Source: an uncultured Rhodospirillales bacterium (GTDB lineage: Bacteria > Pseudomonadota > Alphaproteobacteria > CAAGCB01 > CAG-977). From it: a stretch of 64,000 nt of DNA. Below are positions 46,872 to 57,773 of the stretch, one piece after another (the stretch's first letter is position 1; each line of letters begins with the position of its first letter). Both the position numbers and the translations under genes were made by a program. The notes under the pieces were generated by a model. It did not search any database. It was not told the DNA's origin and saw only the letters and a program-made list of their open reading frames with translations. Location: assembly GCA_902777205.1 (NCBI GenBank), contig CACYSU010000012.1, positions 1-64,000 on the forward strand, read 5' to 3'.

Positions 46872-47951
46872 ATGGCTGAAAACAAAAGCCCGTGGGGCAA
46901 TAATAACGACGATCAAAACCCGTGGCGTTCGCGTCAGGATGACGCCGTTCCGCCGGATATCGAAGCTTTGCTGAAAAAAAGTCAGGACAAGGTGCGCCGG
47001 ATCATGAACGGCGGGTCGAACAAAGGCGGTTTTTCCCCGAAAAGCGCGTGGGGTGTCGCCGCCGTCGCGGCTTTGCTGTGGGCGTTGACCGGATTTTATC
47101 AGGTTCAGCCGCAGGAACAGGGCGTCGTTCTGCGTTTCGGAAAGTACGCTTACACGACCGCGCCGGGGCTGCACTACCATTTGCCCTATCCCGTTGAAAC
47201 CGTGCTGACGCCGAACGTGTCGCGCGAAAACCGCATCGAAATCGGTTTTTCGTCCGAACCCGTCCGCCGGCGCGGAATCTCGCGCGATTTACGGGCGGAA
47301 AACATCGCGTTGACGGGGGATGAAAATATCGTCGAAGTCAATTTCACCGTTACTTGGAAAGTCAAAAACGCCGGCGATTACCTGTTTAACGTCCGCGATC
47401 CGGAATCCACGGTGCGAACGGCGGCGGAAAGCGCGATGCGCGATTCGATCGGCGTGACCCCCATCATGGAAATCATCGCCGACGACCGCAAAGGCGTGCA
47501 GGAACGCGCCGAAAAAACGTTGCAGTCCCTGCTGGACAAGTATAAAACCGGCATCGCTGTCACGTCCGTTCAGCTGACAAAGGCCGACGCGCCCGCGCAA
47601 GTGATCGACGCGTTCAACGACGTTCAGCGCGCCAAGGCCGACAAGGAACGGTTAAGCAACGAGGCCGAAGCCTATCGCAACGACATCCTGCCCCGCGCGC
47701 ACGGCGAAGCGTCGCAGATCAACGCCGAAGCCGAAGCGTACAAAGCCCGCGTCATCGACGCCGCGAAGGGCGACACCGCGCGTTTCAACGCCGTTTTGGA
47801 CGAATATCTGGCGGCCAAAGAGGTCGTCGCCCGCCGTTTGTATCTGGAAACGATGGAAGATGTCTATGGCCATGTTGACAAAGTGATCGTCGATAAAAAA
47901 ACGGGCGGCGTCCTGCCGTACCTGCCCGTGAACGAAATCAAAAAGAAATAG
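46872..47951 (+). CDS. hflK: HflK, membrane protease modulator
   Basis: Predicted 359-residue single-pass protein. The N-terminal cytoplasmic tail is Asn/Gly-rich (KSPWGNNNDDQNPW), a transmembrane helix is near 58-76, and an SPFH/Band 7 domain follows (YQVQPQEQGVVLRFGKY), then a long Ala/Glu-rich coiled coil. HflK and HflC form a cage around FtsH and limit its proteolysis. hflC is 12 bases downstream. Confidence 0.95.
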   Translation: MAENKSPWGNNNDDQNPWRSRQDDAVPPDIEALLKKSQDKVRRIMNGGSNKGGFSPKSAWGVAAVAALLWALTGFYQVQPQEQGVVLRFGKYAYTTAPGLHYHLPYPVETVLTPNVSRENRIEIGFSSEPVRRRGISRDLRAENIALTGDENIVEVNFTVTWKVKNAGDYLFNVRDPESTVRTAAESAMRDSIGVTPIMEIIADDRKGVQERAEKTLQSLLDKYKTGIAVTSVQLTKADAPAQVIDAFNDVQRAKADKERLSNEAEAYRNDILPRAHGEASQINAEAEAYKARVIDAAKGDTARFNAVLDEYLAAKEVVARRLYLETMEDVYGHVDKVIVDKKTGGVLPYLPVNEIKKK

Positions 47952-47963
47952 GGGGATTGGATC

Positions 47964-48839
47964 ATGAAACCGCAAATGAAGTTTGCTTTGGGCGTTTTCG
48001 CCGCGGCGATGCTGGTCGTTTTGATGGATTCCCTGTTTATCGTTCCGCAGACACAGCAGGCGATCGTCATTCAGTTCGGCGAACCCAAACGGGTGATCCG
48101 CGCCCCCGGTCTGCACGTCAAAGTCCCGTTCATCCAGCGCGTCGTTTCCTACGACAACCGGCTGCTGGGGCTGGATCCGCCGGCCAAAGAGGTTTTGCTG
48201 TCGGATAAAAAGCGCATCGTCGTTGACGCTTTCCTGCGCTTTAAAATCATCAATCCGCTGTTGTTCTATCAGGCTTTGCAGACCGAGGAAATGGCTCATT
48301 CCCGTTTAAGCGACGCGGCCGTGTCCTCTTTGCGCGACGTGTTGGGCAAATTCGACATGAAAACGATCCTGTCGCCCAAACGCACGGAAATCATGGCGAA
48401 CATCCGCGACGAAGTGGATTCCAAGGCGAAGGCTTTCGGCGTCGAAGTCGTTGATGTGCGTATCCGGCGTGCCGACCTGCCCGAAGAAACGTCGCAGGCC
48501 GTTTACGCGCGTATGCGTTCCGAACGCGAACGCGAAGCCAAGGAATTCCGCGCTCAAGGTCAGCAGATGAACCAGAAAATCAAGGCCGAGGCCGACCGCG
48601 ATAAAATCAAAATCATCGCCGAAGCGCAAAAAAACGCGCAGGTGTTGCGCGGGCAGGGCGATAAGGAAGCCGCGCGCATTTGGGCAAAGGCGTCCAAACG
48701 CGACAAGGATTTCTACGCGTTCTACCGGTCTTTGGAAGCGTACAAAAATGCGGTCAAAACGGACGGCACGTCCATGGTGATTTCGCCGGATACCGAATTT
48801 TTCAAATATTTCGGCGCGTTGCCGTCGGGGGCGAAGTAA
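47964..48839 (+). CDS. hflC: HflC, membrane protease modulator
   Basis: Predicted 291-residue SPFH protein. A transmembrane helix lies near 8-26, then Band 7 (FIVPQTQQAIVIQFGEPKR) and a coiled coil from about 165 (SEREREAKEFRAQGQQMNQKI). It ends in FKYFGALPSGAK, typical of HflC. It partners HflK around FtsH in the inner membrane. Confidence 0.96.
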   Translation: MKPQMKFALGVFAAAMLVVLMDSLFIVPQTQQAIVIQFGEPKRVIRAPGLHVKVPFIQRVVSYDNRLLGLDPPAKEVLLSDKKRIVVDAFLRFKIINPLLFYQALQTEEMAHSRLSDAAVSSLRDVLGKFDMKTILSPKRTEIMANIRDEVDSKAKAFGVEVVDVRIRRADLPEETSQAVYARMRSEREREAKEFRAQGQQMNQKIKAEADRDKIKIIAEAQKNAQVLRGQGDKEAARIWAKASKRDKDFYAFYRSLEAYKNAVKTDGTSMVISPDTEFFKYFGALPSGAK

Positions 48840-48854
48840 CCGGAGGGCAAAGCC

Positions 48855-49046
48855 GTGCGTGACTTGATCGTCGCTTTTTTTCTGACTTTCGTGCTGGAGG
48901 GGCTGTATTACGCGATCGCCCCCGAAAAGGTGCAGGCGATCATGCGCGAACTGGTCAAGCTGGACCCCGATATGCTGCGCAAAACGGGGCTGCTGGTCGC
49001 GGCGATCGGCGTCGCCGCCGTCGTTTTCATCAGGAGAATGGGATGA
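48855..49046 (+). CDS. DUF2065 small membrane protein
   Basis: Predicted 63-residue protein starting with GTG. It has two hydrophobic segments, LIVAFFLTFVLEGLYYAI and GLLVAAIGVAAVVFI, around the family-like APEKVQAIMRELVKL. DUF2065 proteins typically lie between hflC and degP or near them, as here. Function is unknown. Its stop overlaps the degP ATG by 4 bases. Confidence 0.9.
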   Translation: MRDLIVAFFLTFVLEGLYYAIAPEKVQAIMRELVKLDPDMLRKTGLLVAAIGVAAVVFIRRMG

Positions 49047-50455
49047 TTTTTAAAGCGCTGTTCGCTTTTGCCGTTCTGTTTTCCGGCGGCGCGCGGGCGC
49101 AAACGCTGGTGTCGTTCGCGGACGCCGTGAAAAAGGCGCTGCCGTCCGTCGTCAGTGTTTCCGCAACAAAAATCACGGCCGAACCGCCGGAAATGATGCT
49201 GGCTTTGCGCGGGTCGCCGTTTGAAAACTTTTTCAAGGATTCCTACCGCGACGGCGGGTTCGACGCGCCGAAATCCATTTTGCTGGGCTCGGGGGTCGTT
49301 TACGACGCCGTCGGGCACATCGTGACCAGCGCGCACGTCGTCGAAGGCATGGACGAAGTCACCGTGACGCTGAACGACGGAACGGCTTTGACGGGCAAAG
49401 TCGCGGGCAGGGATCCGAAAACGGATCTGGCTGTCGTTAAAATAGACAAAGCGGGATTGCCGCCCGTCGTGTTCGGCGATTCCGACGCCGCGGAAATCGG
49501 CGAACCGGTCATGGCCGTCGGCAACCCGTTCGGGTTGGGCAACACGGTGACGGCGGGCATCGTTTCCGCGCGTTCCCGCGACATTCAGGTCGGGCCTTAC
49601 GACGATTTCATCCAGACGGACGCGGCGATCAACCGCGGCAATTCGGGCGGTCCCCTGTTCAACGCGGCGGGCGAGATGATCGGCGTCAACACGGCGATTT
49701 TTTCACCGTCGGGCGGCAGCGTCGGGATCGCTTTCGCCGTCCCGTCGAAAATGGTGAAGCCGGTGGCCGACGCGCTGATCAAAGACGGTACGGTCAAACG
49801 CGGCCGCTTGGGGCTGAAAATCCAAACCGTCACGCCGGAAATCGCCCGTAGCCTGAAAATGCCGGAAACGGCGGGGGCTTTGGTCGCGGGGGTGGATTTG
49901 ACCTCCCGCGCGGCGCGGTCGGACATCAAAGCGGGCGATGTCGTCATCCGCTTTGACGGGCGTCCCGTGCCGGATATGCGGGCTTTGCCGCGGATGGCGG
50001 CGCAGGCCGCGGTCGGGAAAACCATTCCCGTGACCGTGTGGCGCAGCGGCAAAGAGGTGAACCTGTCCCTGACAATTTCCGAAATGACGGACAAGGTGCC
50101 CGTTTCCGCTTTGCCGCAAAACGGGCGGACGGACGACCTGAAAACGAAAACGCTGACGCTGCTGGGGATTACGGTGGCGGAACCGACGCCCGAGGCGCGG
50201 CGCAAATACAACCTGCCCAAAGGCGGCGCCGGATTGGTCGTCACCGGCGTCAAAGCCGGATCGGACGCGGCGCAAAAAGGGCTGCGCGCGGGCGACGTGC
50301 TGGTCGAATTGGACAAGAAGACGCTGGCGTCGATGGCGGCGGCGGACGCGTGGGAACGCGAGGCGGCCGAATTGGGGCTGGAATCCGCTTTCGTGCTGAT
50401 CGACCGCAACGGCGAACGGTTCTTCGCCGTCGTCAAATTCGTTCCCGTTCCCTAG
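49043..50455 (+). CDS. degP: DegP/HtrA-family periplasmic serine protease
   Basis: Predicted 470-residue protease with a signal peptide ending near residue 19 (ARAQ). The catalytic triad is visible as H98 (TSAHVVEG), D128 (KTDLAVVK) and S201 (GNSGGP). Two PDZ domains follow (about 245-345 and 370-465). It degrades or refolds damaged envelope proteins. The hflKC-DUF2065-degP order suggests a joint envelope quality-control unit. DegP versus DegQ/MucD naming is arbitrary. Confidence 0.94.
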   Translation: MIFKALFAFAVLFSGGARAQTLVSFADAVKKALPSVVSVSATKITAEPPEMMLALRGSPFENFFKDSYRDGGFDAPKSILLGSGVVYDAVGHIVTSAHVVEGMDEVTVTLNDGTALTGKVAGRDPKTDLAVVKIDKAGLPPVVFGDSDAAEIGEPVMAVGNPFGLGNTVTAGIVSARSRDIQVGPYDDFIQTDAAINRGNSGGPLFNAAGEMIGVNTAIFSPSGGSVGIAFAVPSKMVKPVADALIKDGTVKRGRLGLKIQTVTPEIARSLKMPETAGALVAGVDLTSRAARSDIKAGDVVIRFDGRPVPDMRALPRMAAQAAVGKTIPVTVWRSGKEVNLSLTISEMTDKVPVSALPQNGRTDDLKTKTLTLLGITVAEPTPEARRKYNLPKGGAGLVVTGVKAGSDAAQKGLRAGDVLVELDKKTLASMAAADAWEREAAELGLESAFVLIDRNGERFFAVVKFVPVP

Positions 50456-50468
50456 GCCGGAGGAAAAG

Positions 50469-50924
50469 ATGCGCGTCGATTTTTACCACTTGCAACATTC
50501 GACATTGGATCAGGTTCTGCCCGTTTTGGCGCAAAAGGCGTATGAAACGGGCAAACGGCTGCTGATCCGGACGGATCTGCCCGAACTGGCGGAACATTTG
50601 AACACGCTGCTGTGGACGTATAAACCGGATTCATGGCTGCCCCACGGAACGGAAACGGACGGGGACGCGGCGGAACAGCCCGTGTTCATCACCACGCGCG
50701 ACGACAACCCGAACGGGGCGGAAATGGTGATGCTGACCGCCGGCGGGGCGGTGGAGGAAATCGCCGCGTTCGACCGGTGTTTCAACCTGTTTGACGGCCG
50801 CGACGAAACGGCCGTCCAACGTGCCCGCGAATTGTGGAAAGCCGTCGTCGCCGCCGGTTTCGAGGCCTATTACTGGCAGCAAAACGACGCCGGCAAATGG
50901 GAAATGAAAGCCTCCCGCACCTGA
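50469..50924 (+). CDS. holC: DNA polymerase III chi subunit
   Basis: Predicted 151-residue HolC with the family start VDFYHLQHSTLDQVLP, RLLIRTDLPELAEHLNTLLWTYKPDSWLPHG and the FDRCFNLFDGRD segment. Chi links the clamp loader to single-strand binding protein. It follows degP by 13 bases. Confidence 0.92.
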   Translation: MRVDFYHLQHSTLDQVLPVLAQKAYETGKRLLIRTDLPELAEHLNTLLWTYKPDSWLPHGTETDGDAAEQPVFITTRDDNPNGAEMVMLTAGGAVEEIAAFDRCFNLFDGRDETAVQRARELWKAVVAAGFEAYYWQQNDAGKWEMKASRT

Positions 50925-50961
50925 CACCGCTGATGGCGAAAAGCTAAATTCCCGCAATAAA

Positions 50962-50995
50962 AAAGAACCCCGCGGCGGTGGGGCGGCGGGGTTCT
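50962..50995. terminator. Terminator between convergent holC and ppiD
   Basis: AGAACCCCGC and GCGGGGTTCT arms around a GC-rich loop lie between the two convergent genes. A-rich and T-rich flanks are short, with AAAAAAG on the left favouring the minus-strand gene. Confidence 0.7.
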
Positions 50996-51028
50996 GTCGA
51001 TATTTGGAAACAGGGAGAGGGGGGGGGA

Positions 51029-52936
51029 TTATTCCTCCTCGTCCTTTTCCTGCGCCGATTTGCCGATATAGGCAAAGGCCTTTTGAGTGGTGTCCTCTTT
51101 GATCTGCAAGCCGAGGAATGACGAGAAATCGGCCAGAACGGCGTCCGATTTTTCATTGCCCGCCTGTTCCTGCAGCAGGCGGCGGATTTCAAACAATCCG
51201 ATCTTGTCCTTTTCCGGATCGGTCGAAACCGTTTTGACGGATTTCACGACGAAGTATTCCGCCGGCATGATCGCCGAAAATGCTTCGCCCGCCGGACGGT
51301 TGAACAGCTGATACGTCACCGAAACGGGCAATTCGTTGCCGCGGCGGGTGATGCCGTCCACGCGTTTGTATTCGATGCCCGCCCGTTTCGCGATCGTTTT
51401 GGGCGCGACGCCCCGCTGCAATTCGCTTTTGACGGATTCGACGATGCCGCGCGCCTGTTCTTTCTGTTTTTCTTTGATCCAAGCGGCTTTGATTTCCTTT
51501 CCGGCCTTTTCCACCGGTTTCAAGGCGGGATCCTTCACGTCATCGACGCGCAGGACGAAAAAGTCCGTTCCGTCCTCCACCATCGGGGATTCGCGGCTGG
51601 TGTCGCTGGCAAAAGCGGTGTTCAAAACCGTTTTCGGCACATTGACCTGTTTGCCGTTTTCGTCCTTGCCTTCCGGATCGACCAGCGTGTATTTCACGAC
51701 GGGATAGCCGGTCGAGCGCGCGACCTCTTCGATCGTTTCGCCCGCGCCGAACCGGTCGTCCAGGGCGACGGCCGTTTCGCTGAGCGTGTCGTAAGCGACG
51801 GCGGCGACCATTTTGCGTTCGATGTCGTCGCGAACGTCTTTGAACGATTTTTCAATCTTGGGCGTGATTTTGTTGACGCGCAAAATCTGCCAGCCGAAAG
51901 CCGTTTGGACGGGCGGGACGATTTCGCCTTTTTTCGCGGAAAACACAACATCCGCCCAATCGCCCGTCGCGGTGGACGGGGTCAGGTCGCCCAGTTTCGT
52001 CTGGTCGGCGGTCTGATGCGCGTATTTTTCGGCGACCTGCATGAAATCGCGCCCTTTTTTCAAAGCGTCGAAAGCTTTGTCCGCGTCCTCTTTCGACGTG
52101 AACAGCATCTGGTCAACGTCGCGGATCTCTTCGGTCGAATAGGAATCCTTGTTTTCGTTGTAGGATTCCAGCAGCTCCTCTTCGGAGATTTTGATTTTGT
52201 CCGACACGTCTTTCAGCGTCAGGTTCAAAACGGTGAACGTGCGGTATTCGGGGGCGATCAGATCGTCGGCCAGCTCTTTATAGATTCTGTCGCGATCCTG
52301 CTTTGACGGTTCGCCTTTGACGGCCAGCGTTTCCGGTTTGACCGTGAAAACGTCCGCCGTCCGCTTTTCCTTTTGCAGGCGGTAGAACAGGGCGGCCGTT
52401 TCGGACGGGGCGACGGTCGCCGATTTGGCGGCGTCCTCCAGCTGTTGGGCGCGCATATCCAGAAAAGCGTCGTCGATAAAGCGTTTTTCGGTCACGCCCG
52501 TTTCGCTCAGATACTTTTTATAGGCGGACAGGCTGAACGATCCGTTGTAATCGGTGAACGCCGGCATATTCGCGATCGCGGCGCGCACGGCGTCGTCCGA
52601 AACCGTCAGGTTCAGCGAATCGACGGTCGCCCGCATGGTCAGGCGCGACACGGCCTGATTGAACAGGGCGGGCAGCATTCCGGATTGGACGGCGTCCTTG
52701 ACCGTAAAGGGTTTCTGCGTCATTTTGGAAAAGGCGCGCACCTGACGGTTGACCTCTTCCACAAACTGGGCGACGGTGATTTTCTGACCGGCGATGATGG
52801 CGACGGCCTTGCCTTCGTCGGGGATTTTTTCCAGAAAACGCCCCGTCCCGAACAGGGAAACGAAGCTGAGCGCCGTCAGGGTCAGGATCCCTTTCATCAG
52901 CCAGCTGTTTTTTTGATCACGAAAGAATTTCAGCAT
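51029..52936 (-). CDS. ppiD: PpiD-like periplasmic chaperone/peptidyl-prolyl isomerase
   Basis: Predicted 635-residue protein anchored by one N-terminal transmembrane helix (about 14-32) with a short cytoplasmic tail (MLKFFRDQKNSWLMKG). A SurA-N-like chaperone region covers about 45-200; a parvulin domain is around 255-350 (SYSTEEIRDVDQMLFTSKEDADKAF, FGWQILRVNKI). PpiD sits at the Sec translocon exit and handles emerging envelope proteins. It is divergent from tpiA-secG; secG encodes a translocon subunit. Confidence 0.92.
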   Translation of the reverse strand: MLKFFRDQKNSWLMKGILTLTALSFVSLFGTGRFLEKIPDEGKAVAIIAGQKITVAQFVEEVNRQVRAFSKMTQKPFTVKDAVQSGMLPALFNQAVSRLTMRATVDSLNLTVSDDAVRAAIANMPAFTDYNGSFSLSAYKKYLSETGVTEKRFIDDAFLDMRAQQLEDAAKSATVAPSETAALFYRLQKEKRTADVFTVKPETLAVKGEPSKQDRDRIYKELADDLIAPEYRTFTVLNLTLKDVSDKIKISEEELLESYNENKDSYSTEEIRDVDQMLFTSKEDADKAFDALKKGRDFMQVAEKYAHQTADQTKLGDLTPSTATGDWADVVFSAKKGEIVPPVQTAFGWQILRVNKITPKIEKSFKDVRDDIERKMVAAVAYDTLSETAVALDDRFGAGETIEEVARSTGYPVVKYTLVDPEGKDENGKQVNVPKTVLNTAFASDTSRESPMVEDGTDFFVLRVDDVKDPALKPVEKAGKEIKAAWIKEKQKEQARGIVESVKSELQRGVAPKTIAKRAGIEYKRVDGITRRGNELPVSVTYQLFNRPAGEAFSAIMPAEYFVVKSVKTVSTDPEKDKIGLFEIRRLLQEQAGNEKSDAVLADFSSFLGLQIKEDTTQKAFAYIGKSAQEKDEEE

Positions 52937-52968
52937 TTCCGAATCCTTAAATATTCATTAACACGCCG

Positions 52969-52997
52969 ATAATAAATAGGGTCGGTTCCATTGGCAA
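52969..52997 (-). promoter_or_regulatory. sigma-70-type promoter of ppiD
   Basis: On the minus strand TTGCCA (52992-52997) and TATTAT (52969-52974), spacer 17, lie 32 bases before the ppiD ATG. Both boxes match consensus at five of six and five of six positions. Confidence 0.6.
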
Positions 52998-53108
52998 CAG
53001 ACTTTTTCAAAAACGGGCGAAAAAGCAAATAAATGTTTTTTTCGGCGCGGGGTTGTGGTACACCTTGTTTCAAATTTTTTGTAAACGGACTTTTTTAGGA
53101 GAATGAAG

Positions 53109-53864
53109 ATGCAAAGACGTCCTTTGATCGCCGGCAACTGGAAAATGAATTGTCTGAAGGCTGACGGCGTCGCTTTGGCGGCGGGAATCGCCGAAAAATA
53201 CGCGGCGGTCGAAAAACCCGCGTGCGATGTGCTGGTCTGCCCGCCCGCGATTTGGATCGTGCCCGTCGTTGACGCCGTCAAAGGCCGCATCAGCGTCGGC
53301 GCCGAAGACGCCCACGCCGCCGAATCGGGCGCGCACACGGGCGACATCAGCGTTCCCATGATCAAGGACGCGGGGGCGACTTTCGCCATCGTCGGCCATT
53401 CCGAACGCCGCACCGACCACCATGAAACGAACGCCGAAGTCAAAGCCAAGGCCGAAGCTGTCATCAAACACGGCCTGACCGCGGTCATCTGCATCGGCGA
53501 AACCGAATCCGAACGCGACGCCGGCAAAACGATCGACGTTTGCCGCGCGCAGATTCAGGGATCCGTTCCCGAAAACGCGACGGCCGAAAACGTCGTCATC
53601 GCTTACGAACCCGTTTGGGCGATCGGCACGGGGCGCACGCCGACGACGCAGGACGTGGCCGACGTTCACGCCGCCATCCGCGCCGAAATCGCGGCGAAGC
53701 TGGGCAAGGAAACGGCCGACGGTATGCGTTTGCTGTACGGCGGTTCCGTGAAACCGTCCAACGCCAAGGAATTGATGGCGCTGGCGGATGTTGACGGTGC
53801 TTTGGTCGGCGGGGCGAGCCTGAAGGTCGCCGATTTCTGGGCCATCATCGAAACCTGTTTGTAA
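53109..53864 (+). CDS. tpiA: Triosephosphate isomerase
   Basis: Predicted 251-residue glycolytic enzyme. Of two close ATGs, the one at 53109 has AGGAG 7 bases upstream; the one at 53103 abuts it. Catalytic residues are K12 (GNWKMN), H97 (GHSERR) and E167 ([10 protein letters not shown]); the phosphate loop YGGSVKPSN is present. It interconverts glyceraldehyde 3-phosphate and dihydroxyacetone phosphate. It precedes secG by 24 bases. Confidence 0.97.
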   Translation: MQRRPLIAGNWKMNCLKADGVALAAGIAEKYAAVEKPACDVLVCPPAIWIVPVVDAVKGRISVGAEDAHAAESGAHTGDISVPMIKDAGATFAIVGHSERRTDHHETNAEVKAKAEAVIKHGLTAVICIGETESERDAGKTIDVCRAQIQGSVPENATAENVVIAYEPVWAIGTGRTPTTQDVADVHAAIRAEIAAKLGKETADGMRLLYGGSVKPSNAKELMALADVDGALVGGASLKVADFWAIIETCL

Positions 53865-53888
53865 TCCCCAACGGAAAGGGAAGAGATT

Positions 53889-54215
53889 ATGCATACGTTT
53901 ATTCTGGTCGTTCACGTCATTTTGGCCGTTTGTCTGGTTTGCGTGATCCTGATGCAGCGTTCCGAAGGCGGCGCGCTGGGCGGATTGGGTGGCGGCGGCA
54001 TGGGCAGCTTTATGACGGGGCGTTCCGTCGGCAATATGCTGACCCGCACGACGGCGATTTTGGCGACCTGCTTTATGATCACCAGCCTGACTTTGGCGAT
54101 TATGAGCAAGGGCGAGGCGGCCAAAACGCAGAAATCGTTCATGGAACATCCGGTCGCGGCGGCGTCGGAACCCGCCAAGCCCGCGGTTCCCGTCGTTCCC
54201 GTTTCGTCAAAGTAA
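53889..54215 (+). CDS. secG: Preprotein translocase subunit SecG
   Basis: Predicted 108-residue protein with two transmembrane helices (about 3-22 and 52-72) and the family [20 protein letters not shown] with the FMTGR segment. SecG assists SecYE/SecA transport. The 35-residue Ala/Pro-rich tail is common. The tpiA-secG link is widely conserved. A terminator follows. Confidence 0.94.
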   Translation: MHTFILVVHVILAVCLVCVILMQRSEGGALGGLGGGGMGSFMTGRSVGNMLTRTTAILATCFMITSLTLAIMSKGEAAKTQKSFMEHPVAAASEPAKPAVPVVPVSSK

Positions 54216-54231
54216 ATCTTTACATCAAAGG

Positions 54232-54259
54232 CGGAAACCCGAACGGTTTCCGTCTTTTT
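54232..54259 (+). terminator. Rho-independent terminator between secG and kdsA
   Basis: CGGAAACC (54232-54239) pairs with GGTTTCCG around a short loop and is followed by TCTTTTTC. It ends only 22 bases before the kdsA start, so kdsA-eno may depend on read-through or a promoter inside this gap; CATATAAA at 54260-54267 could be a -10 region. Confidence 0.7.
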
Positions 54260-54280
54260 CATATAAAAAAGGAGTTTGTC

Positions 54281-56411
<2,131 letters not shown>

Positions 56412-56435
56412 AAATTGGACGGATTTTTATCACAA

Positions 56436-56472
56436 AAAAGGGACGGATTCCGCTTCGTCCCTTTTCTTTTTT
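56436..56472 (+). terminator. Rho-independent terminator after eno
   Basis: AAAAAGGGACG and CGTCCCTTTTC arms around a 10-base loop followed by TTTTTTG, about 25 bases past the eno stop. Confidence 0.88.
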
Positions 56473-56482
56473 GTTTTTAAAG

Positions 56483-56511
56483 TTGACAAGAGGCGGATAA
56501 ATAGACAAAAT
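56483..56511 (+). promoter_or_regulatory. Candidate sigma-70 promoter of the NlpC/LRAT-like gene
   Basis: A consensus TTGACA (56483-56488) and CAAAAT (56506-56511), spacer 17, lie 27 bases before the ATG. The -10 box is weaker than the -35 box. Confidence 0.5.
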
Positions 56512-56538
56512 ATAGAAAAAACAACATTCAGGTGACTT

Positions 56539-57291
56539 ATGTCAATATCGTCGGAATCAGAGGCGGTTCAACCGAACGCAGAGAAACCGGAATATAAAAT
56601 AACGCTTTATCTCGACACGCCGAAAATGTTTTTACGCCCCGGACGGGACACCGTTTACGGCGGAAAACAGGCGGGCGGCATTACGGACACGACGTGGTAC
56701 ACCGGCCACGCCTTTATCGGGTTGAGTGACGGAAAATCCGAAGAAAAATGGGGATTCGGGCCCGATCATTCGGTGGTGGATTCGATGGCGCTTTATATGA
56801 CGGGGTGCAAATCCGAATTCAAACGCGAAGACGACACCCATTACAACGAAGCGATCGTTTACCCCGTCGGCGAAAAGCAGTTTCGCGCGGCGCAGCGGAA
56901 AATCGAGGAATACAAAGCGCATCCCGAATTGGAATACAAGCTGTTTTCCAGAAATTGCTCCACCGTCGCGTCGTCGGTTTTAAAGGCCGCCGGCGTCAAA
57001 GCGCCCCCCGGCAAGCTGGTCGGGTTGACGCCGCACACGCTGACGCTGAAAAAGCGGATGATTTTCCTGCGCCGCAAAATGGAATTGAATCTGTTGAAAG
57101 CCAAGCTGAAACTGCAAAAAATGTTCGGTATGGAAACGCCCGCGCCAAAGGCGGCGATGCTGGCGGTTTTGCGGTCGAAGCCTTTGCCCGTTCCCGTGGA
57201 GCTGGGTTCCGAAATGGGCAAACAGGGCGGCAAAATCAACGAAAAGCGCGTGATGGATTTTCTGCTGCCCCTGAAAACGCAGCGGGTTTAA
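56539..57291 (+). CDS. Putative NlpC/P60-LRAT-type cysteine hydrolase
   Basis: Predicted 250-residue protein without a signal peptide. H57 lies in YTGHAFIGL, followed by WGFGPD, and C140 in FSRNCSTVASSVLKAAG. This order, an early 'GH' strand and a late 'NC' helix, is the pattern of permuted papain-like hydrolases seen in LRAT-type and several secreted or type VI effector families. The C-terminal 90 residues are Lys/Leu-rich helix and linker. I know no close named family. It is flanked by terminators on both sides and has its own promoter, so it stands alone. Substrate (peptide, lipid or peptidoglycan) is unknown. Confidence 0.72.
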   Translation: MSISSESEAVQPNAEKPEYKITLYLDTPKMFLRPGRDTVYGGKQAGGITDTTWYTGHAFIGLSDGKSEEKWGFGPDHSVVDSMALYMTGCKSEFKREDDTHYNEAIVYPVGEKQFRAAQRKIEEYKAHPELEYKLFSRNCSTVASSVLKAAGVKAPPGKLVGLTPHTLTLKKRMIFLRRKMELNLLKAKLKLQKMFGMETPAPKAAMLAVLRSKPLPVPVELGSEMGKQGGKINEKRVMDFLLPLKTQRV

Positions 57292-57301
57292 AGCATAACG
57301 G

Positions 57302-57331
57302 AAAAGGCGGGATGTGTTCCCGCCTTTTTCA
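57302..57331. terminator. Bidirectional terminator between the cysteine hydrolase gene and flaF
   Basis: AAAAGGCGGGA (57302-57312 region) pairs with TCCCGCCTTTT with a 5-base loop, then TTC. It lies between convergent genes and shares the AAAGGCGG core. Confidence 0.87.
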
Positions 57332-57351
57332 TTCGGCCGCGCCGGCGCGCG

Positions 57352-57678
57352 TCAGTGTTCCAGCAATCCTTCGGCGATCTGCAGGTTCATGTTTTCCAGC
57401 GCGTCCAGCGTTTTGTCGTTGGCGTCGCATCCGTATTTGATCGTTTTGGCGACGACGAAATTCGCCAGTTTCAGCAAATTCGCCTTCACATCCGCGCCCA
57501 GCGGATGATCCGCGCGCGAAACCAGCGTTTGAATGGCCGTCCACAGCTGCATATTTTCATCCAGCGCGACGGTCAATCCGGCTTTGTCGCCGTTCTGGCG
57601 GGCATTGGAAATGTTCGCCGCCGCCCGCGCCAAAGCCAGCGCGTCTTTTTCGGATACGGAAAGTTGATTGTCGGTCAT
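57352..57678 (-). CDS. flaF: FlaF-like flagellin biosynthesis regulator
   Basis: Predicted 108-residue helical protein. The pattern ALALARAAANISNARQNG, then LDENMQLWTAIQTLVS and ADVKANLLKLANFVVAKT matches FlaF, whose conserved feature is a central 'N..LW..L' helix followed by a second helix. In Caulobacter FlaF is needed for flagellin secretion and works against FlbT, which blocks flagellin mRNA. Its place at the end of flgF-G-A-H supports a flagellar role. No flagellin or flbT gene is in view. Identification is by pattern only. Confidence 0.62.
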   Translation of the reverse strand: MTDNQLSVSEKDALALARAAANISNARQNGDKAGLTVALDENMQLWTAIQTLVSRADHPLGADVKANLLKLANFVVAKTIKYGCDANDKTLDALENMNLQIAEGLLEH

Positions 57679-57716
57679 GGGGATTCTCCTTTGCTGATAA
57701 ACAGGTGGAAAGAAAG

Positions 57717-57767
57717 GCGCGCTTCAAGGGATGTTAAAGGGAGGGAGGAGATCACCCCTTGAAGCGC
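57717..57767. repeat. 12-bp perfect inverted repeat between flgH and flaF
   Basis: GCGCTTCAAGGG (57717-57728) and its complement (57756-57767) are separated by 27 bases that are purine-rich on the plus strand. The hairpin would form in the mRNA between the flgH stop and the flaF start. The tail is only weakly T-rich, so it may be a processing or stability element rather than a terminator. Confidence 0.75.
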
Positions 57768-57773
57768 AAACGG

